From assembly GCA_007922225.1 (NCBI GenBank), contig ML679961.1, positions 3,020,319-3,084,318 on the forward strand: a stretch of 64,000 nt of DNA. The letters are read 5' to 3'. The position numbers were made by a program, and so were the translations under genes. Shown in pieces: positions 34,600 to 45,529 of this stretch. This DNA is from Emydura subglobosa. Lineage: Eukaryota > Chordata > Testudines > Chelidae. The notes under the pieces were generated by a model. The model was not told the DNA's origin, did not search any database, and saw only the letters and a list, made by a program, of their open reading frames with translations. Each line of letters begins with the position of its first letter. Within the stretch, counting starts at the first letter, position 1.

Positions 34600-35640
34600 A
34601 CGCTGCAGATGTGAACATGAGCTCATTAAAGTTGCTTCTGGAGCCCTCCTGCCAGACAGAGTCGGCAGCAGCAAGGGCCGGGTTCTACATCTACGGTCCC
34701 TGTCAATGATACCACACCAAACCGGCTCGAGCCCTCACCCAGTCACCTGGGAAATCTTACACCACCCCCCCTGACTGCCCCAAAGGGCAGTACTTCCCCT
34801 CTCGCCAGCACAGCGTCTGAGTGTCAAAAGTAAACTTTTTAATACCAGGAAGGAAGTAACACAGCACTGGTTTGGCAAACAGAATTCATTAAATCAATGA
34901 GCCAAACCCACCCCAGAGTATGGGGTGTGTCCTTCTTTTGCCTTGCCCTTCTTGCTTTCTCCTGTACTGACTGTTGTAGTTGCAGTGTCCACCTCTCGGT
35001 TGGGGCTCAGCCAGTCCCCTTCTGCAGGCTTGACCAGGCCTCGTCTGCTGCTGTCCTCCCCGAGTCCCCACTGGTGGCTCTCGCCATCTGGAGATGCCTA
35101 CCTCTCATGGCTCCCGCCGTCTGGAGGTGCCGACTGATCCTGGCTCCCGCCATCTGCTGCCGCTGACCGCTCGTGGCTCCGCTCTGCTGGTTGTCAGTCA
35201 AGGTTTCCCAGTTCCTCTAGTGGTACAGCTCTTAGTGAATGTCAGCTTTCAGCTCTTGGGAAAACCTTCTGCTGACACAGGAGCAACATCCCTGCTTTTA
35301 ACAAACAAACGACTCCAAGAGGAATCATTCATTCTACCTTTTAACAGTGGGAGGAGACCGTCAATCCAGGCCTGAAGGTGGCCCTTTGCCAGGGCTAGTG
35401 CAATCTCAACAGGAAACTTCTGACCCTCTCCACACTGCCCCGGCAACGCTGAAACATCCGTCCACCACTGTGGTTGGGCTCTGTTTAGGTGAGAGTGAAT
35501 TTTTCATCAGAACAGGCTAAACACAGCTCTGCTGCCATTTGTCCATACCATCGAAGGACAACATTTCATTACCCCTGCCATTAACACAAAAGTGACTTGT
35601 AACACAATACCAGACACACTGGCCATTTCCCATCATGCTC
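34600..35640 (-). repeat. Unclassified turtle-type repeat containing a minisatellite
   Basis: TCTTACACCACCCCCCCTGA and CACAGCGTCTGAGTG followed by an AAACTTTTTAATA tract look like the complement of an LTR-type sequence I have seen in turtles. The minisatellite at 35076-35174 lies inside. Class and ends are uncertain. Confidence 0.35.
35076..35174. repeat. 33-bp minisatellite, three units
   Basis: Units start at 35076, 35109 and 35142, each with GGCTC(T/C)(C)GCC(A/G)TCTG; a partial fourth begins at 35175. The period is exactly 33 bp, so any frame through it keeps phase. Confidence 0.85.
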
Positions 35641-36088
35641 AGCACCTAGTGTGCTTACGCAATATGCTGAGTACTTAACTGTACTCATGCAAATACAAAG
35701 CCCATGCAAATAAAGTGCCCCCCTTTCAGCTGCTGAGCAGGGGGAGTGCCACTCAAACACTCAGACCTGGCTTACACTTACAACGGAGGTGCCCAGATTG
35801 CTCACCTAGCAAAAACCTGGAAGATGAAATCTCTAACTGGGGCAATTAAACGCAATGGACCCAATTCATCCTTGGTGTAACTCTGCAGAAGCCAATGCAT
35901 CCCATCTGCTTATGCCAGGTCCCAATTTAGTAAGAATTATTCACGTTTCCACTGAATGCAGAAGAGAGAAGCTCTGATACAATTCCATGATATTCCACTG
36001 CAGCTCTAAAATGAAAACCTCATGGAAAGGAAGAAGAGAAACAAGGAGTGCGATTCAAACTCATTACAAAGTAAGTCACAAAAGACAC
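35641..36088. other. Downstream of the multi-exon gene, nothing else seen
   Basis: This would hold the 3' UTR of the minus-strand gene. No clear poly(A) signal (TTTATT on this strand) close to the stop codon was found. Confidence 0.35.
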
Positions 36089-36395
36089 TTAATCATGATT
36101 TTCTTTCAGAAGGGAAAACAATATTAGAAATCTGGAATGACTAAGATTTGCATTAGAGTCCAATATAGTTTCCCGCTTCTCATCTTCATTTTTCCTTAAG
36201 TCTTTTGTGGGAGTCATTAAAAAACATTGAGCATCATCAGAGTCATAACAAATAAACTTCTGTCCATTAACAAGAGCCTGGAGCTTAGCAGGGAATAGCA
36301 CAGATAGATCAATGCCCTGGTGAAAAACAAATCTGCTTTCAATGATAGCAGCTTTCTTCCACAGACCGTAGCAGGGAATGTACACAGACGCTCTC
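36089..36395 (-). CDS. Probable last coding exon of unrecognised multi-exon gene
   Basis: A very good acceptor (TTATTTCTTTTCAG, ending at 36396) is followed by a frame of 101 residues ending in TAA at 36091-36089. The first base completes a codon with two bases from upstream, which fits the GAA-AG end of the block at 36511-36561. The peptide begins RASVYIPCYGLWKKAAIIES, includes FHQGIDLSVLFPAKLQALV and ends FSLLKENHD. It is mixed hydrophobic and charged, with no transmembrane segment. A second frame is open for part of the exon but hits a stop at about 36216. I do not recognise the protein. Confidence 0.5.
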
Positions 36396-36510
36396 CTGAA
36401 AAGAAATAATCTGCTCTCCCTTCGCTACCCACTGGAACACAATCATTATCCTGTGCCGTACACAGTTATTATCGAGGTTCAGCTAAGAGCTCGTGTAGAG
36501 ACAGACTCAC

Positions 36511-36561
36511 CTTTCCAACAGGTCACTGATTTGTACACACACTGCCTTGAAATACGTTCCT
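36511..36561 (-). CDS. Probable small internal exon of the same gene
   Basis: The donor is perfect (AAAG then GTGAGT, 36510-36505). In the frame that joins in phase to the next exon it reads GTYFKAVCVQISDLLE and then a split Arg codon. A TAA in this frame at 36566-36564 means the acceptor must lie between the stop and the exon body, at 36563-36562 or 36561-36560. Neither has a strong pyrimidine tract, so the 5' boundary is provisional. The longer frame over 36479-36775 is the alternative reading, but it would not fit the last exon. Confidence 0.4.
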
Positions 36562-37198
36562 CTTTATGTACCGAGATGTAGGATCTGCACGAGCACATGC
36601 ACTTTTCTTTTGACAACGTGCCCAAACGGGAAGTGCATTGGAAATGTGGCCTGCACAGTCGTCTGGCTTTTTCATTTGGAGGAAGAGGATCAAATTTTAT
36701 CTCCAAAATTATTTCAGATAATAATGGTAAAGGTATACCGGGGAATATTTTCCCATTGATCAACAATGAGACCAAACCTCCTAAGATTAGGGTTTTGCTA
36801 AAATCCTCAGTGGTGCCAGTTTAATTCGTGGCGGGTAAACTCCATAAGGTTTGATGGTCAAGCCCAAATAAGTATCTAAACCTTGAGCAAACAATCCAAC
36901 CCCGACTCTGATCCGAACTGGCATCCACCCAGGCAGACTCCTCAACCCTGTGTGGGGCCGGAGGAGCACGAGGACCCACCCGCACAGATCCAGTTGCAGA
37001 ATCAGGGCTCTAGTATGTCTCCAGCATTAGGGTGGAAGTCCCATGAGAACAGGCTCTCGTGTGAATTCCTTGTCCCCTGCTCCCACTTGGACCAGAACAC
37101 GATGTGGAGGTATTTTGGCACATCTGCTCCTAGGAAGTGCAGACTCATGTGGAAATGAAAGCCAGATGCTTTTATAAAGTTATCCACATTTTAAAAAC

Positions 37199-37465
37199 TT
37201 CAGAAAGTCTCCAGTTCAAGCCCTGGCGCAGGCTCGGCTCAGGTCTTGCTTTATCCAAACCAGTCTGCCATTCCCGACGGCGGTCAGCGAAAAGGTCCTG
37301 TAGGCGTTCCCACTCTTTGGAGATTCCACTGCGGACAGTTAATTGGTTGGCTGTATTCATGTCTCTGCTTACAGCAGTGGCTGCTGGTGATTTGTGAAGC
37401 ACACGAGGATCCTTCAGGAGAAGATGTTCAGTGTAAACGTGAGCGCCAACACGGGGCACCGAGTC
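37199..37465 (-). CDS. Probable internal exon of the same gene
   Basis: The frame is open from well before the acceptor CTTTTGTGGCCAG (ending at 37466) to a TGA/TAA beyond 37172. It gives about 89 residues starting DSVPRVGAHVYTEHLLLKDP. It contains the charged, helix-like SGISKEWERLQDLFADRRRE and ends near NWRLSE. The start is phase 0 and fits the end of the exon at 37722-37829. The donor is uncertain: GTTTTT at 37198 or GTGGAT at 37187, both weak. Its composition is that of real coding sequence. No domain recognised. Confidence 0.45.
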
Positions 37466-37721
37466 CTGGCCACAAAAGCTACCTTTGCTTTGCGACAGAA
37501 CAGCATAAGAAGGGGAATTCTGGAGGGAGGCCATCAAGGATTGTCTTCAGATGGACGTGTGGCGAGCACCCCTCCCTGCTGTGAGTGTCTCAGTTCATTT
37601 CTCTAACCCTCTGAAAACGTCACCACCCCAGCAATGACTTAGCGCCCATCTCTCCAGGCCAGGGAGCCGGGCACTCGCCGCTGAGCCATCCTCTCCTCTT
37701 TGGGACCGTCACGCCGCTCAC

Positions 37722-37829
37722 TAGAGGCTGTTGTCTGTTTGCCCCTGATGCCACTGTTAAAAAGATGCCTCGGCAAGGAAAAGCCCCAAGTGTTTTCCTG
37801 CCCCGTGCATCAAACAATACCTCATTTAT
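37722..37829 (-). CDS. Probable 108-bp internal exon of the same gene
   Basis: A strong acceptor (CTATTGCCATGTCCCTTGCAG) ends at 37830 and a good donor GTGAGC begins at 37721. The exon is exactly 36 codons in the only open frame, phase 0 at both ends, reading INEVLFDARGRKTLGAFPCR and on to GANRQQPL. It joins in phase to the exon at 37199-37465. It cannot follow the first exon directly, since that would put TGA in frame. Confidence 0.5.
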
Positions 37830-38183
37830 CTGCAAGGGACATGGCAATAGAGAAGGTCAGAGGAAAAGAAGCCAGTTAACCCCCGCACTCCACAGACCAA
37901 TTGCTGGCCTTGCGGTCTGGACACCACGGGGCCCTGAGGAATTCCTCAAATCCCATCCAGCAACCTTCCAGTCAAGTGAAGCCTCCGAGCCCCGAACGAG
38001 CAGCTGCACCACCCCACCCCCCGTACAGTGGCCATAACTCCACCCCCCTGCGTGCTGAGTGATGGCACAATGAATGATATCAGCCCCAAGCGGTGCAGCC
38101 TTCTCGGCAGCTCCTTGAACCTGAGGCTGCCAGGCTCCGGGCTGCTCTCAAGGCCCCAGCCTAGCCAGGAAAGCTGCTTTTAC

Positions 38184-38258
38184 CTGCCAGAACGGTGCAA
38201 AACCGTCTTAGTGGGGGCCAGAATCGTGCCGAAGGCCTGGTGTTCTGGCAGCCAATTC
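38184..38258 (-). CDS. Candidate 75-bp internal exon of the same gene
   Basis: It lies between an excellent acceptor (CGCCCCCCTCCTCCAG, ending at 38259) and a donor GTAAAA (38183-38178). Two frames are open: one reads NWLPEHQAFGTILAPTKTVL (phase 2 to 2), the other IGCQNTRPSARFWPPLRR (phase 1 to 1, which fits the first exon). Neither fits the start of the next candidate exon, so at least one exon or an alternative boundary is missing. Confidence 0.35.
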
Positions 38259-38724
38259 CTGGAGGAGGGGGGCGAGGTTCTGCACCCAGCCAGCCCCTTA
38301 GGATGGTGCACCGTTGGTGGGGGACCAGGTACAGCCCTGCCCCCAGCCTGCCCCGTTCCAGACAACTAGACCCCATGAGAGCACTAGGAGGAAACAAGGC
38401 TACACCCCCCCACAGAGGGCAAGCGCAGAACTCCCGTTTCAGCAAGAGGTTTCCTGATCTCTCTTTTCTCGCCCACTCACTCAGGGCAGGCCAGAATCAT
38501 GCCCTTTACAAAGGCAGAGGGCAGTTCGGAAAGGGTGCCGAACTGAATGGAGAGCCAGCTGGGAGGAATGATGTGGTGCTGTCTTCCTGCCCCCCTGGGG
38601 CCGATCACCTTATCCCATCACGCCATTACCAGCAATGCAGCTCTGAGCGTCAGTCATTCTCCCCAGACGTTGCCGAGATATTGCTGCTATGACTACATAA
38701 CACGATAACTCTCCATGTACTCAC

Positions 38725-38962
38725 CTTGCTGAGGAAGGATCTCCTGATTACAGTCTTCACTCCAGCGAGGGTTTAGGGAATAGTTTCGAGAACAGACGAT
38801 TTGTTGAGCGGTGACAGATTTGTATAAATCATGTTTGCTCCATGCTGAATGTAGTGAAGCTGGGCTGGAATTCTGCATCTTTTGCTGTCTTTCTTTCTGT
38901 AAATTGCCCGATGGACTCAGCAAACGTGCTATCTTTGATTTCGCCATATTCCAGAAAGGCAT
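38725..38962 (-). CDS. Probable first coding exon of unrecognised multi-exon gene
   Basis: The frame opens at ATG 38962-38960, or more likely at the second ATG 38947-38945, which has A at -3 and G at +4 and gives MAKSKIARLLSPSGNLQKER. A TGA lies in frame six bases upstream of the first ATG. It runs 79 codons plus one base to a perfect donor (CAAG then GTGAGT, 38724-38719). The encoded N-terminus is basic, then Ser/Gln/Asn-rich with Tyr and Trp, soluble in character, with no signal peptide. It heads the blocks at 38184, 37722, 37199, 36511 and 36089. Partial total is about 345 residues or more. I do not recognise the gene. Confidence 0.55.
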
Positions 38963-39199
38963 TATTCACTAGCTCGTAAAACCTCCATGTGAAAAAATAC
39001 AGTGAAACTATCGTGTGTTTGGGGGGTTTTTTTTGTTTGTTTAATGAAGAAAAAGGAGCTGTCCAGCAGCAGTCGAGGCTGTATCTCTGATTTGCTTCCT
39101 TTGTGGGCCGGTGGGGGCTTTTTTCCCTATTAATGAAAAAAGTCGTCAGATTTATTAGGAGGTGCCGTAATTGGAAAAGGTAAAAGGATGTTGTCTAGT

Positions 39200-40465
39200 C
39201 TGCTGAGTGGCCCCACAATCTGGCTCCATTATAGAAAGAATTATAAAGCCATATTCATTCTGACTATGGGATGTTGGCCAGACCATAAAATAATTACTAA
39301 TTTATCAGTATCCCATCTTGATTTAAAAATTGCCAGTGACTGAGAAACCATGATGACCCTTGGTGAATTGTTCCAATGGTTAATTACTCTCACCGTTAAA
39401 TATTTACATCTTATTTCTAGGCTGAGTTAGTCTAGCTTCAACTGTAATCAAGTCACCCCTTAGCCTTCTCTTTGTTAAGCTAAATAGATTGTGCTACTTA
39501 AGTCTATCACTATAAGGCAAGCTTTTAAATTTTTCATCATTCTCATGGATCTTCTCTGAACCGTTAGCAATTTATCAACATCCTTCTTGAATTGTGGGCA
39601 CCAGAACTGGACACAATATTCCAGCAGCTGTGCCAAATATAGAGGTAAATAACCTCTATACACCTACTCAAGATCCCCTGTTTATGCTTCCCTGGATCTC
39701 ATTGGCACTTTTGGTCACAATGTCACACTGGCAGCTCATGTTCAGCTGATTATCCACCACAAGCCACAAATCTTTTGCCGAGTCACTGCTTCCTAAGATA
39801 GAGTCCCCCATCCCGTAAGTATGGCCAACATTCTTTGATCCTAGATGTACACATGTTCATTTAGACATATTAAAATACATATGGTTTGCTTACGACCAGT
39901 TTACCAAGCGATACAGATTGCTCTAAATGAGTGACCAGTCCTGTTATTTACCATTCCCCCAATTTTTGTGTCACCTGCAAAATTTATCAGTGATGGTTTT
40001 TATGTTTTCTTCCAGGTCATGGATAAAAGTATTAAATAGCGTAGGACCAAGAACTGATTTTTGCAGGACTCCACTAAAAACGCACCCACTAGATGACAAT
40101 TCCCTGTTTACAGTTACATTTTGAGTCCTATCAGTTAATCAATCTTCAACCCATTTAATGTGCCATATTAATCTTATATCATTCTAGTCTTTTAATCAAA
40201 ATGTGATGCGGTACCATCACATTTTTTCTCATAGAAAAAAATGTCAAGTTAGTTTGACAGGATCTATTTTCTATAAATCCATGTTGATTTGCATTAATTA
40301 CATTACCTTCCTTTAGTTCTTTATTAATTGATTCCTATATCAACCACTCCATTATCTTGCTGAGCATCGATGTCAGGTTGACAGGCCTGAAATTACTCGG
40401 GTCATTCCATTTCCCCTTTTTAAAAACTTGTACAACATTAGCCAGAGACTCCAGGAAACCCATGA
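39200..40465 (-). mobile_element. CR1 LINE fragment, RT to near 3' end
   Basis: The complement shows GNVVQVFKKGKWNDPSNF, then RPVNLTSMLSKIMEWL (about 40360-40440 antisense), then the GPTLFN-region remnant, then LEYCVQFWCPQFKKDVDKLL (39540-39640 antisense). The subfamily is the same as the copy at 53195-54080. Stops and indels throughout. Confidence 0.9.
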
Positions 40466-40545
40466 TTTTGCTATTGATTTTACATGGAAGACGCTCAGAT
40501 ACTACAATGACAGATGGCAGTATAAAACAGATAGCTCAATAGAAT
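40466..40545 (+). repeat. SINE 3' tail
   Basis: TTACATGGAAGACGCTCAGA and GACAGATGGCAGTATAAAAC match the tail at 8376-8470. It directly abuts the 5'-truncated end of the CR1 copy. Confidence 0.5.
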
Positions 40546-41218
40546 TATTTTCTGATTCCCAGCACCAGGCCTTAATGAAAAGACCATAGTTTCTCTCAAA
40601 TAAGCATTACTTTACAACTGATCTCCCAGAACAATTCTATTTTTTTTTCTTCTGTGATACAAAACTGTCATACAAGAGCCATTTGTTTACTATCCATCAG
40701 CAGGAATGAAAAATAATTCAGGCATTATCTTTTCTTCAACTTATTTCCAATGAGGTTAAAAAAGAGTTATTTCACTGAGAAAAGAAGAAACGTAAAAATA
40801 TTGCATGATAAGAAATATTCAGTGTAAAGCAAGAGAGTGTATTGCAAATATCTTTTGGCAGAAACATCAGCACAGCTTTACTCCCATATTCTGTGGTTTT
40901 CTAATAGATATAGAGGTCTTCATAACTCAAACCCCACAAATAGCACCCTCCCTGGTAGGACACTGATGGCATAAGTCTTTGAATGTATATGGAAGAGCAG
41001 ATGAAGGTGATTAAAATTAGAGCTAGAATAGACCCTAGATTTCAGATATCAAAACCTCATAGTTTGGGGCTATTTGGACTATGAGTTTTGGTTCCGCCCA
41101 TAATAAAGAAAGGCCCATTTGCGAAATTTGACTCAAGGTCTAGGTTTGGTTGGGAAACACCCTTAAAGGTTAGGAGTGTTCAGAACAATAGTTCTGGATC
41201 AGACCTAATAACCCCCTC
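40546..41218. other. Non-coding stretch, no gene seen
   Basis: AT-rich; no repeat or exon recognised. Confidence 0.4.
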
Positions 41219-42585
41219 ATAGAATCATAGAATATGAGAGCTGGAAGGGACCTCAGGAAGTATCTAGTCCAACCCCCTGCTCAAAGCAGGACTAACCTGA
41301 GCTAAATCATCCCAGCCAAGGTTTTGTCAAGCCACAGCTTAAAAACCTCTAAAGATGGAGATTCCACCACCTCCCTAGGTAACCCATTCCAGTGCTTCAC
41401 CACCCTCCTAGGGAAAAACCTTTTCCTAATATCAACCTAGACCTCCCCACCCCTGCAACTTGAGACCATTGCTCCTTGTTCTGTCATCTACCATCGCTGA
41501 GAACAGCCTAGCCCCATCCTCCCTGGAGCCCTCTTTCAGGTAGTTGAAGGCTGTTATCAAATCCCCCCTCATTCTTCTCTTTTGCAGACTAAACAAACCT
41601 AGTTCCTTCAGCCTCTCCTCATAAGTCTTGTGTTCCAGCCACCTAGGTTGCCACCCACTTCTACTTCCCCGACTAAATCTTCCCTGTTTGTGAGCAGCAG
41701 GTCAATAGAAGCACGGCCCCTAGTTGGTTGCTCCAGCACTTGCACCAGGAAGTTGTCCGCAACACTCTTCAAAAATGTCCTGGATTGTTTGTGCTCTGCT
41801 GTATTGCTCTCCTGGCGGATGTCAGGATGATTGAAGTCCCCCAGGAGAACCAGGTCCTAGTTGCCTGAGGAAAGCCTCATCTACGTCATCCTCCTGATCT
41901 GGTGGTCTATAACAGACAGCCACCACGACATCACCCTTATTGTTCTTGCTTCTAAGCTTAACCCAGAAACTCTCAACTGACTTATCTCCAGTTTCACACT
42001 AGAGCTCAGAGCAGTCATAGTGCTCTCTGACATACAGTGCAACTCCTCCACCCTTTCGCCCCTGCCTGTCCTTCCTGAACAGTTTATATCCATCCATGAC
42101 AGTGCTCCAGTCGTGTGAGTTACCCCACCAACTCTCGGTTATTCCAATCATATCATGGTTTCTTGACTGTGCCAGGACTTCCAATTCCTCCTGCTTATTT
42201 CCCAGGCTTCTTGCATTTGTGTACAGGCACTTGAGATAACTGGCCGATTGCCCTACATTCTCAGTGCAATTCAGGAGGCCTCCCCTGCTGCACCCTCCTC
42301 CTTCTGCTTCCTCCTGGTGTCCCTCTTCCCCACTTACCTCCGGGCTTAGGTCCCCGTCCCCCGTCGAAGCTAGTTTAAAGCCCTCCTCACTAGGTTAGCC
42401 AGCCTGTCTGCGAAGATACTCTTCCCTGTCTTCGTTAGGTGAATCCCATCTCTTCCTAGTAATCCTTCTTCATGGAACAGCATCCCATGATGGAAGAATC
42501 CAAGGCCCTCTCTCCGACACCACCTGTGTAACCACCTATCTACTTCCGCAACGCGATGGTCCCTACCTGGGCCTTTTCCTAACTA
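41219..42585 (-). mobile_element. CR1 LINE with ORF1 end and endonuclease, RT deleted
   Basis: The 3' end carries the CR1 tail octamer repeat (CATAGAATCATAGAATATGA, antisense) and the conserved 3' part to about 41640. There it jumps directly into the endonuclease region. The complement at 42184-41999 reads NHDMIGITESWWGNSHDWS, the CR1 APE-type endonuclease. Further 5', the complement at 42450-42439 encodes DGIH, which fits the Asp/His block of the SGNH-like esterase of CR1 ORF1, followed by GKSIFADRLANLVRRAL and a stop. The whole RT is missing. Confidence 0.9.
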
Positions 42586-42589
42586 ATAA

Positions 42590-43440
42590 TGACCACAGTG
42601 GAGCTAGGTTCCACATCATAAGGGCAGGTAGGATACCAAAAGAGACTCAGTGACACTCAACGTTTGGAAGGGAGATCTCACAAAAATGAGAGGGTTAGTC
42701 AAAAAAAGACCCTAAAAGTTCAAAGTAAAGGCTGTAAAACTCCAGCAGTGGCATGAACGCTACTTTAAAAACCAGCGTTAGCAGCTCTGACAGCATGCAA
42801 CCCGCTGAACACAGAGAAGCAGGAAGTCATGACGCAAACGACAGTGGCTGAATGGTCAGGTGTGAGAGGCCATCCAAACCACGCAGAAATCATTCCAGAG
42901 TTGGAAATTTAACCCCAGTGAAACCAATAAACTGCAGCATACATTGTACAAGAGGGGAATTAGAAGGGCCAAACTGCATTTTGAAGAGCAAATAGCTAAA
43001 ACAGCAAGAGATTATTGAAGGATAACACAAGCAGAAAGCCTGTAAAAGAATGGGTGGCCTGCTAGACCACCAGGGGATAATGGAAGCAATTAAGGAAGAT
43101 AAAAAGATTGCTACGAAGCTAAATGATTTCTTTGTTTCAGTCTCCTCCACCCAGGATGTTGGTTCTCCCCCAGGTCAGATTGNNNNNNNNNNTTCAGTCT
43201 CCTCCACCCAGGATGTTGGTTCTCCCCCAGGTCAGATTGGGTCACTTGCAGATTTAAATGAATGTAAATGGTGAATTCTCTGTAACTTGAAGTCTTCAAA
43301 CCATGATTTGAGGACTTCAGTAACTCAGCCAGAGGTTAGGAGTCTATTGCAGGAGTGGATGGGTGAAGTTCTGTGGCCTGCAACGGGCAGGTCAGAGTAG
43401 ATGATCACGATGGTCCCTTCTGACTTATGAGTCTGTGAGA
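42590..43440 (+). mobile_element. CR1 LINE, linker and 3' end, internally deleted
   Basis: CACAGTGGAGCTAGGTTCCA opens the endonuclease end. Then follow the linker (AGAAGGGCCAAACTGCATTT, AGAATGGGTGGCCTGC), a short run ending at the assembly gap, and then directly the conserved 3' end (AACTTGAAGTCTTCAAACCA, GATGATCACGATGGTCCCTT, tail GAGTCTGTGAG). RT is missing. It starts within a few bases of the 5' end of the minus-strand copy at 41219-42585. Confidence 0.88.
43183..43192. other. Assembly gap of 10 N flanked by identical 47-bp sequences
   Basis: The 47 bases before the gap (43136-43182) and after it (43193-43239) are identical, starting TTCAGTCTCCTCCACCCAGG. That is best explained as the same overlap written twice by the assembler, not as biology. 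Confidence 0.97.
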
Positions 43441-43631
43441 ATGCTCCCCCTTCATCCCCATGAAAGAGAGAGGAGGGGTACTCTGAGCATCCAGCTGCAG
43501 AGACCAGAGCTCTTCCACAGGGAAGCTGCAGCCCCCTCTCCTTCTAGTGGCCAAGAGGAAAGTTCATGGCATGGCAAAAAAAGGTGTATCTTGAGGGGAC
43601 GGGCAAAGATGTGGATTTAATTCAGTGCTTG
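43441..43631. other. Short unannotated spacer
   Basis: No repeat or exon recognised between the two CR1 copies. Confidence 0.3.
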
Positions 43632-44345
43632 GTACTTAAGAATGGCCATACTGGGTCAGACCAATAGCCCATCTAGCCCAGTATTGTGTCTTCCAACAGT
43701 GGCCAGTGCCAGGTGCTTCAGAGGTAATGAACAGAACAGGTAACCATCGAATGATCCATCCTGTTGGCCATTCCTAACCTCTGGCAAACAGCAATCTCTG
43801 CCAGTCCTGACTAATAGCCATTGATGGACCTATCCTGCATGAACTTATCTAGTTTTATTTTGAACCCCGTTATAGTCTTGGCCTTCACAACATCCTCTGG
43901 AAAGGAGTTCCACAGGTTGACTGTGTGTTGTATGAAAAAATACTTCCTTTTCTTCTTTTTAAACTTGTTGCCTATTAATTTCATTAGGTGGCCCCTAGTT
44001 TTTGTGTTCTCCGAAGAAGTAAATAACACTTCCTTATTTACTATCTCCACACCAGTCATGATTTTATAGACCTCATCATATTCTCCCTTAGTCGTCTCTT
44101 TTCCAAGTAGGAAAGGCCCAATCTTATTAATCTCTCCTCATACGGAAGCTGTTCCATACCCCTCATCATTTAGTTGCCCTTTTCTGGACTTTTTCCAATT
44201 CCAATATATCTTTTTTCAGTTGGGTCGACCAGATGTGCATGCAGTATTCAAGATGTGGCGTACCATGGATTTATAAAGAGGCAATGTGATATTTTCTGTC
44301 TTACTATCTGTTCCTTTCCTAATGAGTCCCAACACTCTCTTATCT
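43632..44345 (-). mobile_element. CR1 LINE 3' end
   Basis: The plus strand starts AATGGCCATACTGGGTCAGA, the complement of the usual CR1 3' end. The complement at 44059-43811 reads [20 protein letters not shown] and [16 protein letters not shown], the CR1 ORF2 C-terminus. It is 5'-truncated near 44345. Confidence 0.93.
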
Positions 44346-44479
44346 AGGTAGGTGGTTGGTTGAGAAGTGGCTCAGGGCTATGGGAGATGGCAGTGTGGGC
44401 CTGAAGGGCGTGACTGGTACCAGGGTACAGACAAGAAGGAAATAATATGGCAGCTGTAGAAAAGCTATGTAACTCTTGC

Positions 44480-44615
44480 CCTACGCAGACCTACCCAGCA
44501 AAGCTCTTAGATACGTGCGTAGGGTTTAAACATGTGTAAATCCCATTGAAAGCAATGAGACTTAAGCAGCTGCTTAAGAACACGCTCAAGTGCTAATGGC
44601 TAAACTGGGGCCCAA
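44480..44615. repeat. Palindromic interspersed repeat
   Basis: Centre CCCATTGAAAGCAATGAGAC, flanked by ACATGTGTAAAT and GCAGCTGCTTAAGAACACGC, as in the copy at 5466-5590. Confidence 0.45.
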
Positions 44616-45529
44616 AGGGTTAAGCTTCAATGAGCTGTTTAATGCTGCCACACTGCCTCTTGTTTCTGCTCACACATCCCAGAGAGCCTCCCACAGGGGA
44701 CAGAGGGAGGGGGGATACAGAGTAGATCCCAGCAGCGGCTTAGAAATTATTGCTTCTTAATTACACACGTTGGCCTACCCTGTGCCTCTGGGAGATGCAA
44801 CGCCCCGCAGCAGGCCTGCGTGCATCCACTCGTCAGCCCGACAGTCCTGCTTTTGTCTGGTTCGGCCCCCGCCTAGCACTGCTGTGACACCGCCCGTGGC
44901 TGTGTCCAGCACCACACGCAGAGGGTGTGCTTTGAAAGGCGGGCCACTCCACCCCCGCCAGCGTGAACTTGCGTGCACCATGCGTGTGAGGTCATGCTGG
45001 CACGGGTGGGGTCATGCAGGCCAGGAGGGCCCGTGCCACTCCCAGGAGTACCAGAATGGCTGGTATTCTGGGGAGGCCACCCTAGCCCCCGCTCAACCCC
45101 TTCAGAAAAAGTGAGCATGACCTATGGAGATCCTGGGCTGTGAGCATGACGTGGGAAATTTGAGAGCGATTCCCAGTTCCCGCCCCCAGCCCTGTCTGCA
45201 CATAGTGCCTGCATATAAACATTTCATTAAGCTTTCTGCTTCCTTCTTTACATACTTCTTATGCCTGCTCAGACATCTCTCCCTGAGTGGTGATATTTAT
45301 CTAACATATTGAAAAATTATTTTAATTTCAGAAAATCTCTTTTCTTTTTCCCTAGCAACCTCGCACAGCTTAAGATAACAGAACAATGAACATTTCTCAT
45401 TCATTTTATGCATTTCTAAGCATCGCCGCAACCTCGGTCAGAAAATTTAATCAGACTGTTTCAAAGCATTTATTTTGTGCATTTCCCAAATCGCTACGCA
45501 GGGCATGGGCATAGCAAACATAACTAGCT
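44616..45529. other. Non-coding stretch, GC-rich middle
   Basis: GC-rich at 44700-45120 with overlapping frames on both strands; no splice-bounded exon or known repeat. Confidence 0.4.

Noticed and set aside
38460..38545. Possible exon with acceptor TCCTCCCAG and donor GTGAGT
   Set aside because: Every acceptor choice compatible with the first exon runs into a stop (TAA or a TGA at the donor).
43050..43274. Frame crossing the N gap with a repeated peptide
   Set aside because: The repeat is the 47-bp assembly overlap; the frame is CR1 remnant.
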